Shown here one piece after another: positions 1-7,968 of a stretch of 9,951 bases of DNA. Under the pieces are notes generated by a model. The model did no database searches, was not told the DNA's origin, and saw only the letters and a list, made by a program, of their open reading frames with translations. The position numbers and the translations under genes are program-made. The stretch comes from Deltaproteobacteria bacterium (lineage in GTDB: Bacteria; Desulfobacterota; B13-G15; RBG-16-54-18), in NCBI GenBank assembly GCA_003646745.1, contig QMLM01000039.1, positions 1-9,951 on the forward strand. The letters are read 5' to 3'. The stretch's first letter is position 1. Each line of letters opens with the position of its first letter.

Positions 1-11
1 AGTAGCAGTAG

Positions 12-18
12 AAGGAGG
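12..18 (+). promoter_or_regulatory. Strong Shine-Dalgarno site of the MCE gene
   Basis: AAGGAGG lies 4 nt before an ATG at 23 and 7 nt before a second ATG at 26. The reading frame is open back to the window edge, so this site is what places the start here. The second ATG has the better spacing, so the protein may begin one residue later than annotated. Confidence 0.8.
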
Positions 19-22
19 TGAG

Positions 23-967
23 ATGATGAAGACAGGTAAAGTTAGTCCAGAGGCGAAGGTGGGGATTCTGGTTTTAGCAGGGATTGTGCTGTTGTTTTTT
101 ATGTCTTTCAGAATAAGCAGGCTGGAGAGGGTGAGAGGAGAGGTCTACACCGCTCTGTTTCCATCGGTTTCAGGCCTGGTAGTCAACGCCGATATAGAGG
201 TGGCAGGCGTCCCTGTGGGCAAAGTGGAGAAGATTGGTTTAGAGAGAGGGAAGGCAAAGGTGTGGATGAGGATCGGGCGGGTAGAGCTGCATCAAGATGC
301 CGAGGCGATCATCAAGACCCATGGGGTCCTGGGGGATAAATACATTGAGATTAAACCTGGTTCGCCTGAGGCTCCTTTGCTGCCCGCAGGGGGGACTATC
401 GGCAAAGTAAAATCTGCACCAGATATGGATCAACTCTTCTCCTCTTTGGAGTCTGCTGTCCAGGGGATAGGGGATTTAGGTCAGTCATTACGGGAGCTCA
501 TAGGAGAGGAAGATGGGAAGAAGGCTATCCGAGAGTTGATCGTCAACCTCAGAGACGCGAGCACTGGTCTAAAGGAGCTCATTGGAGAGAATAGAGAAAG
601 GGTGAACAACATCATCGCTAATCTAGAGGACTTTTCCCAGGGGCTGAAGCCCCTTTCCCAGAGGGCCGAGCGGACCTTGGCCAATCTGGAGGAGATCAGC
701 GCCAGGGTTAAGGGTGGGGAAGGGACCTTGGGAAAACTTCTCACCGACGATACACTCTATTATGATGCCAAAGAGGCCCTGGCCAGTTTTCGCAGGCTTA
801 TGGCGAAGGTGGAAGGAGGACAGGGGTCCCTGGGTAAGCTCATGACCGATGAGAAATTCTACAAAGAGGCAGAGAAAACCATGAAGAAGATGCAAAAGGC
901 CGCTGAAGGAGTCCAGGAACAAACCCCTATTACCACCCTGGGTGCCCTTTTGGGGCTTTTCTTCTGA
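23..967 (+). CDS. MCE/MlaD-family lipid-transport substrate-binding protein
   Basis: This 314-aa protein has an N-terminal membrane anchor (about residues 13-29, GILVLAGIVLLFF) followed by an MCE (MlaD) domain at about 38-117, with typical features such as GLVVNADIEVAGVPVGKV and GVLGDKYIEI. In Gram-negative bacteria such proteins are anchored in the inner membrane, face the periplasm, and bind lipid for an ABC transporter (MlaFE type) that moves phospholipid between the two membranes. Residues 135-230 are predicted to be helical, as in longer MCE proteins. Two copies of a GGxGxLGKLxTD motif follow (231-249 and 265-283), and the protein ends in a hydrophobic tail (TLGALLGLFF). The ATPase and permease genes are probably upstream, outside the window; that is inference. 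The downstream gene starts 18 nt after the stop, which suggests an operon. The family is clear; the exact pathway (Mla or another MCE system) is not. Confidence 0.92.
   Translation: MMKTGKVSPEAKVGILVLAGIVLLFFMSFRISRLERVRGEVYTALFPSVSGLVVNADIEVAGVPVGKVEKIGLERGKAKVWMRIGRVELHQDAEAIIKTHGVLGDKYIEIKPGSPEAPLLPAGGTIGKVKSAPDMDQLFSSLESAVQGIGDLGQSLRELIGEEDGKKAIRELIVNLRDASTGLKELIGENRERVNNIIANLEDFSQGLKPLSQRAERTLANLEEISARVKGGEGTLGKLLTDDTLYYDAKEALASFRRLMAKVEGGQGSLGKLMTDEKFYKEAEKTMKKMQKAAEGVQEQTPITTLGALLGLFF
713..871 (+). repeat. Two GG[EQ]G[TS]LGKL[LM]TD repeats in the MCE protein
   Basis: Residues 231-249 (GGEGTLGKLLTDDTLYYDA) and 265-283 (GGQGSLGKLMTDEKFYKEA) form two copies at a 34-residue interval. Each has a Gly-rich turn, the LGKL core, an acidic pair and an aromatic residue. 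From memory, this motif is common in the C-terminal helical part of MCE proteins from several phyla. Its function is not established; it may shape the helical stalk. Confidence 0.8.
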
Positions 968-972
968 TGAAC

Positions 973-981
973 AGGTGAAGG
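973..981 (+). promoter_or_regulatory. Ribosome binding site supporting a TTG start
   Basis: AGGTGAAGG ends 4 nt before TTG at 986. In this frame the codon at 968-970 is TGA and no ATG or GTG lies between it and the signal peptide. TTG is therefore the only start that keeps the export signal. Confidence 0.7.
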
Positions 982-985
982 TCTT

Positions 986-2386
986 TTGCAAAGCAAGGTC
1001 TTCGTAAGATTGCTTCCTTTTCTTATCGTTTCCCTTCTCTGCTGCCCTGCCTGGGGTGGATCATGGGGGATATGGCCACTAGTTTCCTATCAGGCCGCCG
1101 ATGGGCAGAGGGAGTTGGAGGTACTCGGGCCCATCTTTACCTGGAAGCAGACAAGAGAGGGGGAGCAATGGGGGGTTCGTCCCTTCTTCTACTACACCCA
1201 CTATCCTTCTCAGGAGCTCTGGCGGTGGGAATTCCTCTACCCTCTAGGGAAATACCAGCGCCGCGGAGCAGATCGGAAGTTCTACTTGGTCCCATTTAGC
1301 CTTTTCAGGGATGAGGTGACCCATCCATTCCCAGAGGGGAGAGAAAGGGCCGCTTCCGTCTTGACCGCCTTTTGGGGTCAGACCGATAAAGGGGAAAGAT
1401 ATGGCGGGCTTTTCCCTCTGGCCGGTCGTCTAAAGGAGAGATTCAGCAGGGATGAGATAGAGTTTTACCTCTGGCCCCTTTATTCACGTATAAAAGACGA
1501 AGGGGAGATCACTTGGCGGATATTTTGGCCCTTTTTCTCACTAACCAGGGGAGAGGCGAAAGGCCTCTATCTTTGGCCCCTTTGGGGGCAAAAGGTGAGG
1601 CCAGGTGTATACTCTAAGGGTTTTTACCTTTGGCCCCTTTATGTGTATATGGATGAGGATCTCGACACCGATAACCCTGTGAGAAAGCGGTATTACCTTC
1701 CTCTTTACGCCTCAATAAGGTCGCGCAGAGGGAAGGTAGATCTCTTTCTACCCCCTTTTTTCTTTCATCAAAGGGGTTATGTTCCCACCTTCGAGAAGTG
1801 GGAGGTCCCCTGGCCCATCCTGACTCTGGTCAGGGGAGAGGGGGTGAGGGAATGGAAGGTATTTCCCCTTTTTCGGCTGAGGAAAGAGCAGAGCAGAAGA
1901 CGTCTATTTTTCCTTTGGCCCTTGTATAAATATGAGTTGGATCTTATGGAAGGAGAACGGGAGGAGGTACGCCGCTTTTTTCTCATTAACAAGTATAGGT
2001 TGGTCAGGAGGACGGACACAGGGAGGGAATCCGTCGATGTCAACCTCTGGCCCTTTTTCGACTATCAAAAGGGATTTGATGGGGGGGTTAAATTTTATGT
2101 CTTTCCCCTGCTGCCCCTGCACGATGAAGGAATGGAGCGCAATATCTATCCCCTCTTTTGGGTCTATCGATATACCCGTTCCCCAGAGGGGGAGACCTAC
2201 TACGATCTCCTATGGGGGCTTTACCGCCGCAGGGGTTCTTCAAGGGGGTGGTCCCTTCAACTTGCCTTTCGTTTGAGCCTTGAGAAGAAAGGGCACGAGG
2301 TTTTTTCCCTCTCTCTGCTGGCAGGTTTGTTCAGATATCGAAGGACGAAGGAGGGTGGGAAATGGGAATTTTTCTCTTTCCGCTGA
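986..2386 (+). CDS. Exported aromatic (WPLY-like) repeat protein of unknown function
   Basis: I do not recognise a named family. The 466-aa product starts at TTG (986), the only start that includes a signal peptide: basic MQSKVFVR, a hydrophobic core LLPFLIVSLLCC, and a likely signal peptidase I site after PAWG (about residue 24). No good lipobox is visible. The rest is a run of short beta-prone segments of the form aromatic-x-[WFY]-P-[LFI]-[YFWL]. Examples are FYLWPLYSR, IFWPFFSL, LYLWPLWG, FYLWPLYVY and FFLWPLYKY. The key prolines lie at residues 31, 49, 66, 86, 103, 144, 164, 182, 198, 217, 239, 257, 277, 294, 312, 356, 374 and 389, mostly 15-22 residues apart. Between them are charged, turn-like stretches rich in Arg, Lys, Glu and Gly. 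This alternation fits an outer-membrane barrel or a periplasmic beta-repeat fold; the location is inferred. It follows the MCE gene by 18 nt, so a role in envelope lipid traffic is plausible but unproven. Confidence 0.82.
   Translation: MQSKVFVRLLPFLIVSLLCCPAWGGSWGIWPLVSYQAADGQRELEVLGPIFTWKQTREGEQWGVRPFFYYTHYPSQELWRWEFLYPLGKYQRRGADRKFYLVPFSLFRDEVTHPFPEGRERAASVLTAFWGQTDKGERYGGLFPLAGRLKERFSRDEIEFYLWPLYSRIKDEGEITWRIFWPFFSLTRGEAKGLYLWPLWGQKVRPGVYSKGFYLWPLYVYMDEDLDTDNPVRKRYYLPLYASIRSRRGKVDLFLPPFFFHQRGYVPTFEKWEVPWPILTLVRGEGVREWKVFPLFRLRKEQSRRRLFFLWPLYKYELDLMEGEREEVRRFFLINKYRLVRRTDTGRESVDVNLWPFFDYQKGFDGGVKFYVFPLLPLHDEGMERNIYPLFWVYRYTRSPEGETYYDLLWGLYRRRGSSRGWSLQLAFRLSLEKKGHEVFSLSLLAGLFRYRRTKEGGKWEFFSFR
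1067..2230 (+). repeat. About 19-20 degenerate aromatic-Pro-Leu repeats, 15-22 residues each
   Basis: The protein-level repeat spans about residues 28-415. The best-conserved units are WPLYSR (163), WPFFSL (181), WPLWGQ (197), WPLYVY (216), WPLYKY (311) and WPFFDY (355). Units are degenerate at the edges: WGLYRR at 410 has Gly for Pro, and the segment near 333 (LINKYRL) has lost the Pro. At DNA level the core recurs as TGGCCCCTTT or TGGCCCTTT, but the flanks are too diverged for simple recent tandem duplication. The gap between Pro103 and Pro144 equals two units. Confidence 0.75.
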
Positions 2387-2389
2387 GGT

Positions 2390-4507
2390 TTACTTAGGTA
2401 TTTCCTCTTTTCCCAGCAATATTCTTACATCCACGGCCTTACCACCATGGGGAAAGACGATAAAGGGGTTGATATCGATCTCCTGGATCTCTTCCACCTT
2501 CAGCGTGAGCTGGGAGAGGCGCAAGAGGCATTCGATAAGGAGGTTTACATCATAGCTTTCCTCTGCCCTGATCCCCCTCAAGATCTGTGAGCACCTCGTC
2601 TCTTCTATCATCCTTTGGGCGTCTTGCAGGCCCAGGGGGGCGATACCATAGGAGATATCTTTCCATACCTCCGTATATATCCCCCCCGTCCCGAAGATGA
2701 GGACTGGACCGAACTGTCGATCTCTCTTTGCTCCCAAGATCACCTCCACCCCACCGGCGACCATCTCCTGAACGAGTATTCCTTCTACTTCAGCCGCAGG
2801 TAGCTTCCCCTTCACCCTCTGCATGAGTGAATTATAGACTTCCTCTAACTCCTTTGGCCCCCGAATGTTGAGGACTACCCCACCCACTTCAGTCTTGTGG
2901 GTTATTTGGGGGGAGGAGACCTTGATGGCTATGGGGTATCCTATCTCCTCGGCCGCCCGTAGGGCTTGGGGAAGGTCTCGGCAAAGGTAGGATCTGGCCA
3001 CCGGGATCCCATAACCATCCAAAATTCGTACAGCCTCGGCCTCGATCTTTTTCTTCCCTTGTTCATATAACCTGTGGATGGCTTCCCTTATCTGCTTCTT
3101 TACGGGGAACTTAGGGGCAGCAGAGGGGATTTGTTGGAGGAATTGCCGGCGCCGGTATAAGGCAGCTAGGGTCCTGGCCGCTCGAGGCAGGGTGGGAAAG
3201 GAAACTACCTTTCCCTCCTCTTCCAGCCTTTTTGCTACCGAGGGTTGGTTTGGTCCGTAAAGCCAGGCAGCTACAGGCTTTTCGTGGAAGGAGGTTGCCA
3301 CCTCTTTGATGACCCCTGTGACATCAAGATATGTCTGCTCCGGGAGCTCTGGAGCAATGGCGATGCAGATTACACCGTCTACAGTGGGATCACAAAGGAC
3401 CGCTTCTAAGGCTACACGGTAAACATGTTTTAATCCGTGTTTCATCAAGGCCGGCCATATATCCAAGGGGTTATGGATGGGCATCCAGGGTGGGGAGAGG
3501 TCCTTTATCTTTTGGATGGTTTGTGGGGAAAGCTCAGCTAGCTCCAAGCCACGTTCTTGGAGGGCATCGATCAGGATAATCCCCCCGGCCCCGGTAAAGG
3601 TGATGACCCCCACCCTCCTTCCCTGCATAAGGGGCAGGTGGAGAAAGGCCTTTGTGTAGTCCAAGACCTCGTCAGGGTTGTGGGCAGGGGTGATCCCCGC
3701 TTGTCTGAGGGCGGCTTCGAAAACCTCATAATCTCCCACCAAGGCGCCACTGTGGGAGGATGCTGCTTGTTTTCCCCTCTGGCTTTTGGCGGTCTTCAAG
3801 ACGATGATGGGTTTGTGGCGCGCAACCCTTTTTGCCATCTCAAAGAACCTCCTGCCCTGCTTCATCCCCTCTATATGGGCGAAGATCACCTTGATCTGGT
3901 CATCCGCACCGAAGTACTCTATGGCGTCGGCGAACTCTAGATCACATCCATTCCCCAGATCGATTCCTTTCCCTAACATTCCGGTAAACAGCGAGGAACC
4001 GACGAAGAATATCCCGGATTGACAGATGACTCCCACCGGTGCTCGTTCCCTACGCAGTGGCATGAAGGAGGAAGTGAAACCGGAAAAGGCGTTGACAACC
4101 CCCAAGGTGTTGGGGCCCAAGATCCTGATTCCCCTCTGCCGGGCGGTCTTCGTGAGCTGGTCTTGGAGGATTTTACCCTCCGCATCGGCATCGGCAAAAC
4201 CTTGCGAGACAACGATGGCCCCTTTTATCCCCACAGCGGCACAGTCCTCTACGATACGAGGGATCTGCTCCCTGGGGGTGGAGATGATGGCAAGGTCTAT
4301 AGGTTCACCTATCTCCAATACCCCTTTGTAGGCCTTTATTCCCATGATCTCACTGGCTAAGGGGTTTACGGGATATATCTTTCCCTGAAAACCGAACTCC
4401 TTCATGTTCTCAATGACGTTGAAACTTCCTTCTCCCGTTTTACGACTGACCCCGATGACGGCCACAGATCGGGGTGCCATAAAAACATCAAAGGGGTGTC
4501 CTTTCAT
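2390..4507 (-). CDS. Acyl-CoA (acetyl-CoA) synthetase, ADP/NDP-forming, fused alpha-beta chain
   Basis: This 705-aa enzyme belongs to the family that interconverts acyl-CoA + ADP + phosphate with free acid + CoA + ATP through phosphohistidine; substrate specificity cannot be read from the sequence. Domain order: CoA-binding Rossmann domain (about 8-140; SVAVIGVSRK, GPNTLGVVN), succinyl-CoA-ligase-like domain with the phosphorylated His in ASSHSGAL (His252), a ligase_CoA/linker region (about 295-455, with FTGAGG), and a C-terminal ATP-grasp domain (about 483-705; IAIKVSSPQITHKTEVGGV, FGTGGIYTEVWKD, EIDINPF). His537 in ITHKTE sits where the beta subunit of archaeal enzymes has its second mobile His. 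The single-chain alpha-then-beta order is common in bacteria, while many archaea split it. No acetyltransferase (Pat-type) domain is attached. Where most relatives read SQSGALG, this one has CQSGIFFVG (162-170). The ATG is preceded by GAAGGAG (complement of 4511-4517) 3 nt away, which is rather close; the next Met (residue 10) has no better site. Confidence 0.92.
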   Translation of the reverse strand: MKGHPFDVFMAPRSVAVIGVSRKTGEGSFNVIENMKEFGFQGKIYPVNPLASEIMGIKAYKGVLEIGEPIDLAIISTPREQIPRIVEDCAAVGIKGAIVVSQGFADADAEGKILQDQLTKTARQRGIRILGPNTLGVVNAFSGFTSSFMPLRRERAPVGVICQSGIFFVGSSLFTGMLGKGIDLGNGCDLEFADAIEYFGADDQIKVIFAHIEGMKQGRRFFEMAKRVARHKPIIVLKTAKSQRGKQAASSHSGALVGDYEVFEAALRQAGITPAHNPDEVLDYTKAFLHLPLMQGRRVGVITFTGAGGIILIDALQERGLELAELSPQTIQKIKDLSPPWMPIHNPLDIWPALMKHGLKHVYRVALEAVLCDPTVDGVICIAIAPELPEQTYLDVTGVIKEVATSFHEKPVAAWLYGPNQPSVAKRLEEEGKVVSFPTLPRAARTLAALYRRRQFLQQIPSAAPKFPVKKQIREAIHRLYEQGKKKIEAEAVRILDGYGIPVARSYLCRDLPQALRAAEEIGYPIAIKVSSPQITHKTEVGGVVLNIRGPKELEEVYNSLMQRVKGKLPAAEVEGILVQEMVAGGVEVILGAKRDRQFGPVLIFGTGGIYTEVWKDISYGIAPLGLQDAQRMIEETRCSQILRGIRAEESYDVNLLIECLLRLSQLTLKVEEIQEIDINPFIVFPHGGKAVDVRILLGKEEIPK

Positions 4508-4687
4508 ATGCTCCTTCGCATTCCCTTAAGGCAGCTTCCTTTTCAAAAGGAGGGGTTGTTATCGGTCACGTAACTAACAAAAATTTCCTCTTTTGTAAAC
4601 AATGACGTTAATCTCCTTTGTATTTCGAGAGGCTAAGTGTTGAGTTTAAGAGGGTTTTTAAAAATTTAACATGTTTAATAAATTTTT
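4508..4687. other. AT-rich divergent intergenic region
   Basis: This gap separates the divergently read synthetase (left) and FKBP (right) genes. The part from about 4650 to 4690 is strongly A/T-rich with A and T runs just upstream of the FKBP -35 box, so it could act as an UP element. On the minus strand a TTGTCA (complement of 4689-4694) overlaps the FKBP -35, with TTAAAT 19 nt downstream; this is only a weak candidate for the synthetase promoter. I see no convincing small gene, RNA or riboswitch here. Confidence 0.5.
4538..4550. repeat. Perfect 13-bp inverted repeat in the synthetase leader
   Basis: CCTTTT-C-AAAAGG is symmetric around position 4544 and lies about 30 bp upstream of the synthetase start codon. 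A one-base centre is too tight for an RNA hairpin, so if it is functional it would more likely be a site for a dimeric regulator. It may also be chance in an A/T- and G/A-biased leader. Confidence 0.35.
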
Positions 4688-4716
4688 TTGACAAAATAGG
4701 GATTATCGGTTAAAAT
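4688..4716 (+). promoter_or_regulatory. Sigma-70-type promoter of the FKBP gene
   Basis: A perfect TTGACA (-35, 4688-4693) is separated by 17 bp from TAAAAT (-10, 4711-4716; 5 of 6 matches to TATAAT). A/T tracts lie directly upstream. Transcription would begin near 4723, giving a leader of about 43 nt before the start codon at 4766. This is the best promoter in the window. Confidence 0.8.
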
Positions 4717-4751
4717 GTATTTTAAGCTTTTCGCTGAGATCAAAAGGTTAA

Positions 4752-4760
4752 GGAAAGGAG
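4752..4760 (+). promoter_or_regulatory. Shine-Dalgarno site that fixes the FKBP start
   Basis: GGAAAGGAG ends 5 nt before ATG at 4766. An in-frame ATG at 4715 overlaps the -10 box at 4711-4716 and would lie upstream of the transcript start, so the start at 4766 is chosen. Confidence 0.85.
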
Positions 4761-4765
4761 AAAAA

Positions 4766-5194
4766 ATGGCAAAGGCGAAAGAAGGGGATATTGTCAAGGT
4801 CCATTATACTGGTAAACTCAAGGATGGGAACGTGTTTGATTCCTCCCGGGACGGCGAACCCCTGGAACTTATTCTAGGTGCCGGGCAGGTGATCCCTGGT
4901 TTCGAGAGTGCGGTGATAGGGATGAGCCCTGGTGAGGTCAAGACCTTTGAAATATCGGCTGAAGAGGCTTATGGTCCTTACAGGGAGGAATTGGTTCTTG
5001 AGATCGACAAGGGACGTGTCCCCGAGGATCTCAACTTAGAGGTTGGACAGCAGCTTGTCTTGCGTCAGGCCCAGGGAGAGGTGGTAAGAGTTACGGTAAC
5101 GGATATTTCTGAGGAGACCGTTACCTTGGACGCCAACCATCCTTTAGCCGGTGAAGACTTGATTTTTGAAGTCCAGTTGGTAGAGATCGTTTAA
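4766..5194 (+). CDS. SlyD-like FKBP-type peptidyl-prolyl cis-trans isomerase
   Basis: This 142-aa cytoplasmic protein catalyses cis-trans isomerisation of X-Pro bonds and, in this family, also acts as a folding helper. It starts MAKAKEGDIVKVHYTGKLKDG and has the FKBP core: VHYTGKL, VFDSSRDGEPLELILG, and the active-site region GQVIPGFESAVIGMSPGE. The IF (insert-in-flap) chaperone domain begins near residue 70 (EEAYGPYREELVLEI) and runs to about residue 125. The chain then returns to the FKBP fold with HPLAGEDLIFEVQLVEI at the C-terminus. This order marks the SlyD/FkpB branch. There is no signal peptide. The His/Cys-rich metal-binding tail of E. coli SlyD is absent, so a nickel-handling role is not supported. 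It has its own promoter and appears monocistronic. Its stop lies 5 bp from the stop of convergent uvrA. Confidence 0.93.
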   Translation: MAKAKEGDIVKVHYTGKLKDGNVFDSSRDGEPLELILGAGQVIPGFESAVIGMSPGEVKTFEISAEEAYGPYREELVLEIDKGRVPEDLNLEVGQQLVLRQAQGEVVRVTVTDISEETVTLDANHPLAGEDLIFEVQLVEIV

Positions 5195-5199
5195 CAAAA

Positions 5200-7968
5200 T
5201 TAGGCCTCTTGAGATAATAGATAATCCCTGAGGAACCTGGCGGTATATGACCTTTCTCTTTGCTCCATAACCTCCCAGGGGTTGCCCTGAGCGACGATTT
5301 GGCCTCCATCCGCTCCACCTTCAGGACCCAAGTCGATAATGTAATCGGCCTCTTTGATTACCTCTAGGTTATGTTCGATGACTGTTACAGTGTTTCCCCT
5401 GTCGACGAGTTCTTGCAGTACTCTGAGCAGCCTCTCTATGTCGGCTATGTGGAGGCCGGTAGTCGGCTCATCTAAGATGTAGAGGGTCTTTCCACGGGAA
5501 GGTTTGGAAAGTTCTGCCACCAACTTCACCCTCTGTGCCTCTCCTCCAGAGAGGGTGGGGCTAGGTTGTCCGAAGGTGAGGTACCCTAGCCCCATATCCA
5601 CGATCATCTGCAGGGTTCGCCTCACCTTGGGTATGGCGGAGAAAAACTCCAAACCCTCCTCAAATGTCATCTCCAAGACCTGATGAATATTTTTGCCTTT
5701 ATAGGTGACGGCAAGGGTTTCGTCGTTGTAGCGTCGCCCCAAACACCCTTCGCAATCCACATACACATCAGGGAGGAACTGCATCTGAACCTTAATTTTG
5801 CCCTGGCCGGCACACTGCTCACATCTGCCTCCTTTGACGTTAAAGGAAAACCTTCCCGGCCCATAGCCCCTTGCCCTAGCCTCAGGGGCTATGGAGAAGA
5901 GGCGCCTTATTTCATCGAATAGCCCTACATAGGTGGCTGGTGTGGAACGGGGCGTCCTTCCTATAGGGGAATGGTCTACCTCCAACACCCTTTCCAGATG
6001 TTCCCACCCCCTGATCTCGTCATGGGCCCCTACTTTCCCCTTGCTGCCGTTTAGGAGATTTCTCAGGCCGCAGAAGATGATCTCCTTCAGCAGCGTGGAT
6101 TTGCCTGATCCTGAGACACCGGTGATACAGGTGAAGGTGCCTAATGGTATGCCGACATCGATCCCCTTGAGGTTATGTTCTCTAGCACCTAACACCCTGA
6201 GCCATTTTCCCTCTTTGGGCGGACGCAGCCGGGAGGTGATCTCTCTTTTGCGGCGGCCGTTCAGATAGGCACCGGTGATCGATGTAGGACAGCTCTGGAT
6301 CTCCTTTAGGGGGCCGGCAGCCACCACCCTGCCTCCGTGCACGCCTCCTCCGGGTCCAAGATCGATGATATAGTCCCCCCTTCTAATAGTTTCTTCATCG
6401 TGCTCAACAACGAGAATGCTGTTTCCCCGATCCCTCATCTCCTGGAGGGTAGCCAGCAGCATCTGGTTATCCCGGGGATGCAGCCCGATAGTGGGTTCAT
6501 CGAGGATATAGCAAACCCCCCTTAGGTTGGAGCCGAGCTGGGCTGCCAGGCGAATTCTTTGGGCCTCTCCTCCGGAGAGGGTGTCCCCACGGCGCTCTAA
6601 GGTGAGATAAGAAAGCCCCACTCTATTGAGGAATTGAAGCTTAGCCATGACCTCTTTGATAATCCCCTCGGCAATGGGCAACTCAGCCTCATCAAAGCGA
6701 AACTCTCCCACTACCCTCTCGGCATCTCGCACCGAAAGGGAGACCAGATCCCATATCCCCCACCCTTTCACCTTCACTGCCAGAGCGGCTTCTTTTAGGC
6801 GCCGCCCCCTACACATGGGGCAAACCCTTTCCCCCATGAAGGTGAGGAGGCTGTTGAGAAGTCCATTCCCCTCGGCGTACCGGAGCAACTCTCTAAGGAT
6901 AGGGATTACCCCCTGAAACCCGTCGCCGCCATGAAGGATTTTTGTCTTTATCTCCATTCCTAACTCCGACAAGGGTCTATCAAGGGGGATATGGAGTTTT
7001 TTATGTATCTCTCGAAGGACTTTCCCTTTTTGTCTGTGCAACGGCCTTTCTTCGAAGGGGGCTAAGGCCCCTCTCTCCAGAGACCTCCTCAGATCAGGCA
7101 GAACCAGCTCATCGGCGAAGTCGCTGAGGCTCCCCAGCCCCTGGCATTGAGGACAGGCCCCCTGACGGCTGTTAAAGGAGAACAGCCGGGGATCTAGCTC
7201 CTCAAATCCAATGTGACACCGGGGGCAATAGAGGCGTTGGCTGAAGATCTTCTCACCTCCTTCGGGGTCCAAAAGATAGAGGGTGCCTCTTCCCAGATCT
7301 AGCCCCTTTTTGACCGCCTCTAGGAGCCAGGAACGTTCCCCCACCCTGACCTCCCGGCGTTGCACCACTACCTCTATGTTGTGCTCCTGATAACGGCTCA
7401 AAAGGGGCAAAGGGTCGAGGTCCACCATCACCCCATCGATCCTTGCCTTGCTGTAGCCTGCTCGTCTTGCTCCTTCCAAGATTTCTTTATGAAATCCCTT
7501 GCGCCCCATCACCAGGGGAGCCAGGATGACCACTTCCCTTCCTGCGTAACCCTTGAGGATCTCCTCTACAATCCCCTCAAGGCTATGAGGAGAGATCTCC
7601 CCGCCGCATCGGGGACAGTGCTGCACACCTAATTTGCTGTATAGAAGCCTTAGATAGTGGTAAATCTCCGTCAGAGTGGCCACGGTAGAGCGCTTTCCCC
7701 CCTGGCTGGTCCTCTGTTCAATGGCCACCGTGGGAGGGATTCCGGTGATGAGATCCACCTGGGGTCGATCCATGATCTTGAGGTATTGCCTTATGTAAGA
7801 GGATAGGCATTCCAGGTAGCGCCTCTGTCCCTCGGCGAAGATGATGTCGAAGGCGAGGGTCGATTTCCCCGAGCCGCTCATGCCGGTGATGACCACCAGC
7901 CGGTCTCTGGGTATGGTAAGGCTGAGGTCACGCAGGTTGTGTTCCCTGGCGCCGGTAATGTGGATGGC
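5200..7968 (-). repeat. UvrA copy B: complete second UvrA unit of about 922 residues
   Basis: This unit holds everything a stand-alone UvrA needs. It opens with AIHITGAREHNLRDL and the N-terminal landmark AEGQRRYLECLSSYIRQYL just after the Walker A motif. Its ATPase II segment (DHSPIGRTPRSTPATYVG) closely resembles E. coli UvrA. It is homologous to copy A across the whole overlapping region. Confidence 0.9.

Noticed and set aside
640..656. GC-rich hairpin GGGGC-TGAA-GCCCC followed by TTT inside the MCE gene
   Set aside because: The T tract is only three long and the site is well inside a conserved coding region (SQGLKPLSQ), so it is unlikely to be a terminator.
944..964. Short stem GCCC/GGGC followed by TTTTCTTC at the end of the MCE gene, resembling an intrinsic terminator
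   Set aside because: The stem has only four base pairs, the sequence encodes the hydrophobic C-terminus (LGALLGLFF), and the next gene starts 18 nt downstream as if cotranscribed.
3557..3940. 127-codon open frame on the plus strand opposite the acyl-CoA synthetase
   Set aside because: It is a shadow of the conserved synthetase frame with no recognisable domain.
4671..4691. Tiny ATG-to-TGA frame of six codons in the AT-rich gap
   Set aside because: It lies upstream of the only good promoter and has no ribosome site; it is best explained by A/T-rich promoter DNA.
4715..4765. N-terminal extension of the FKBP gene from the ATG at 4715
   Set aside because: That ATG overlaps the -10 promoter element and lacks a ribosome site; the start at 4766 has both correct spacing and a family-typical N-terminus.
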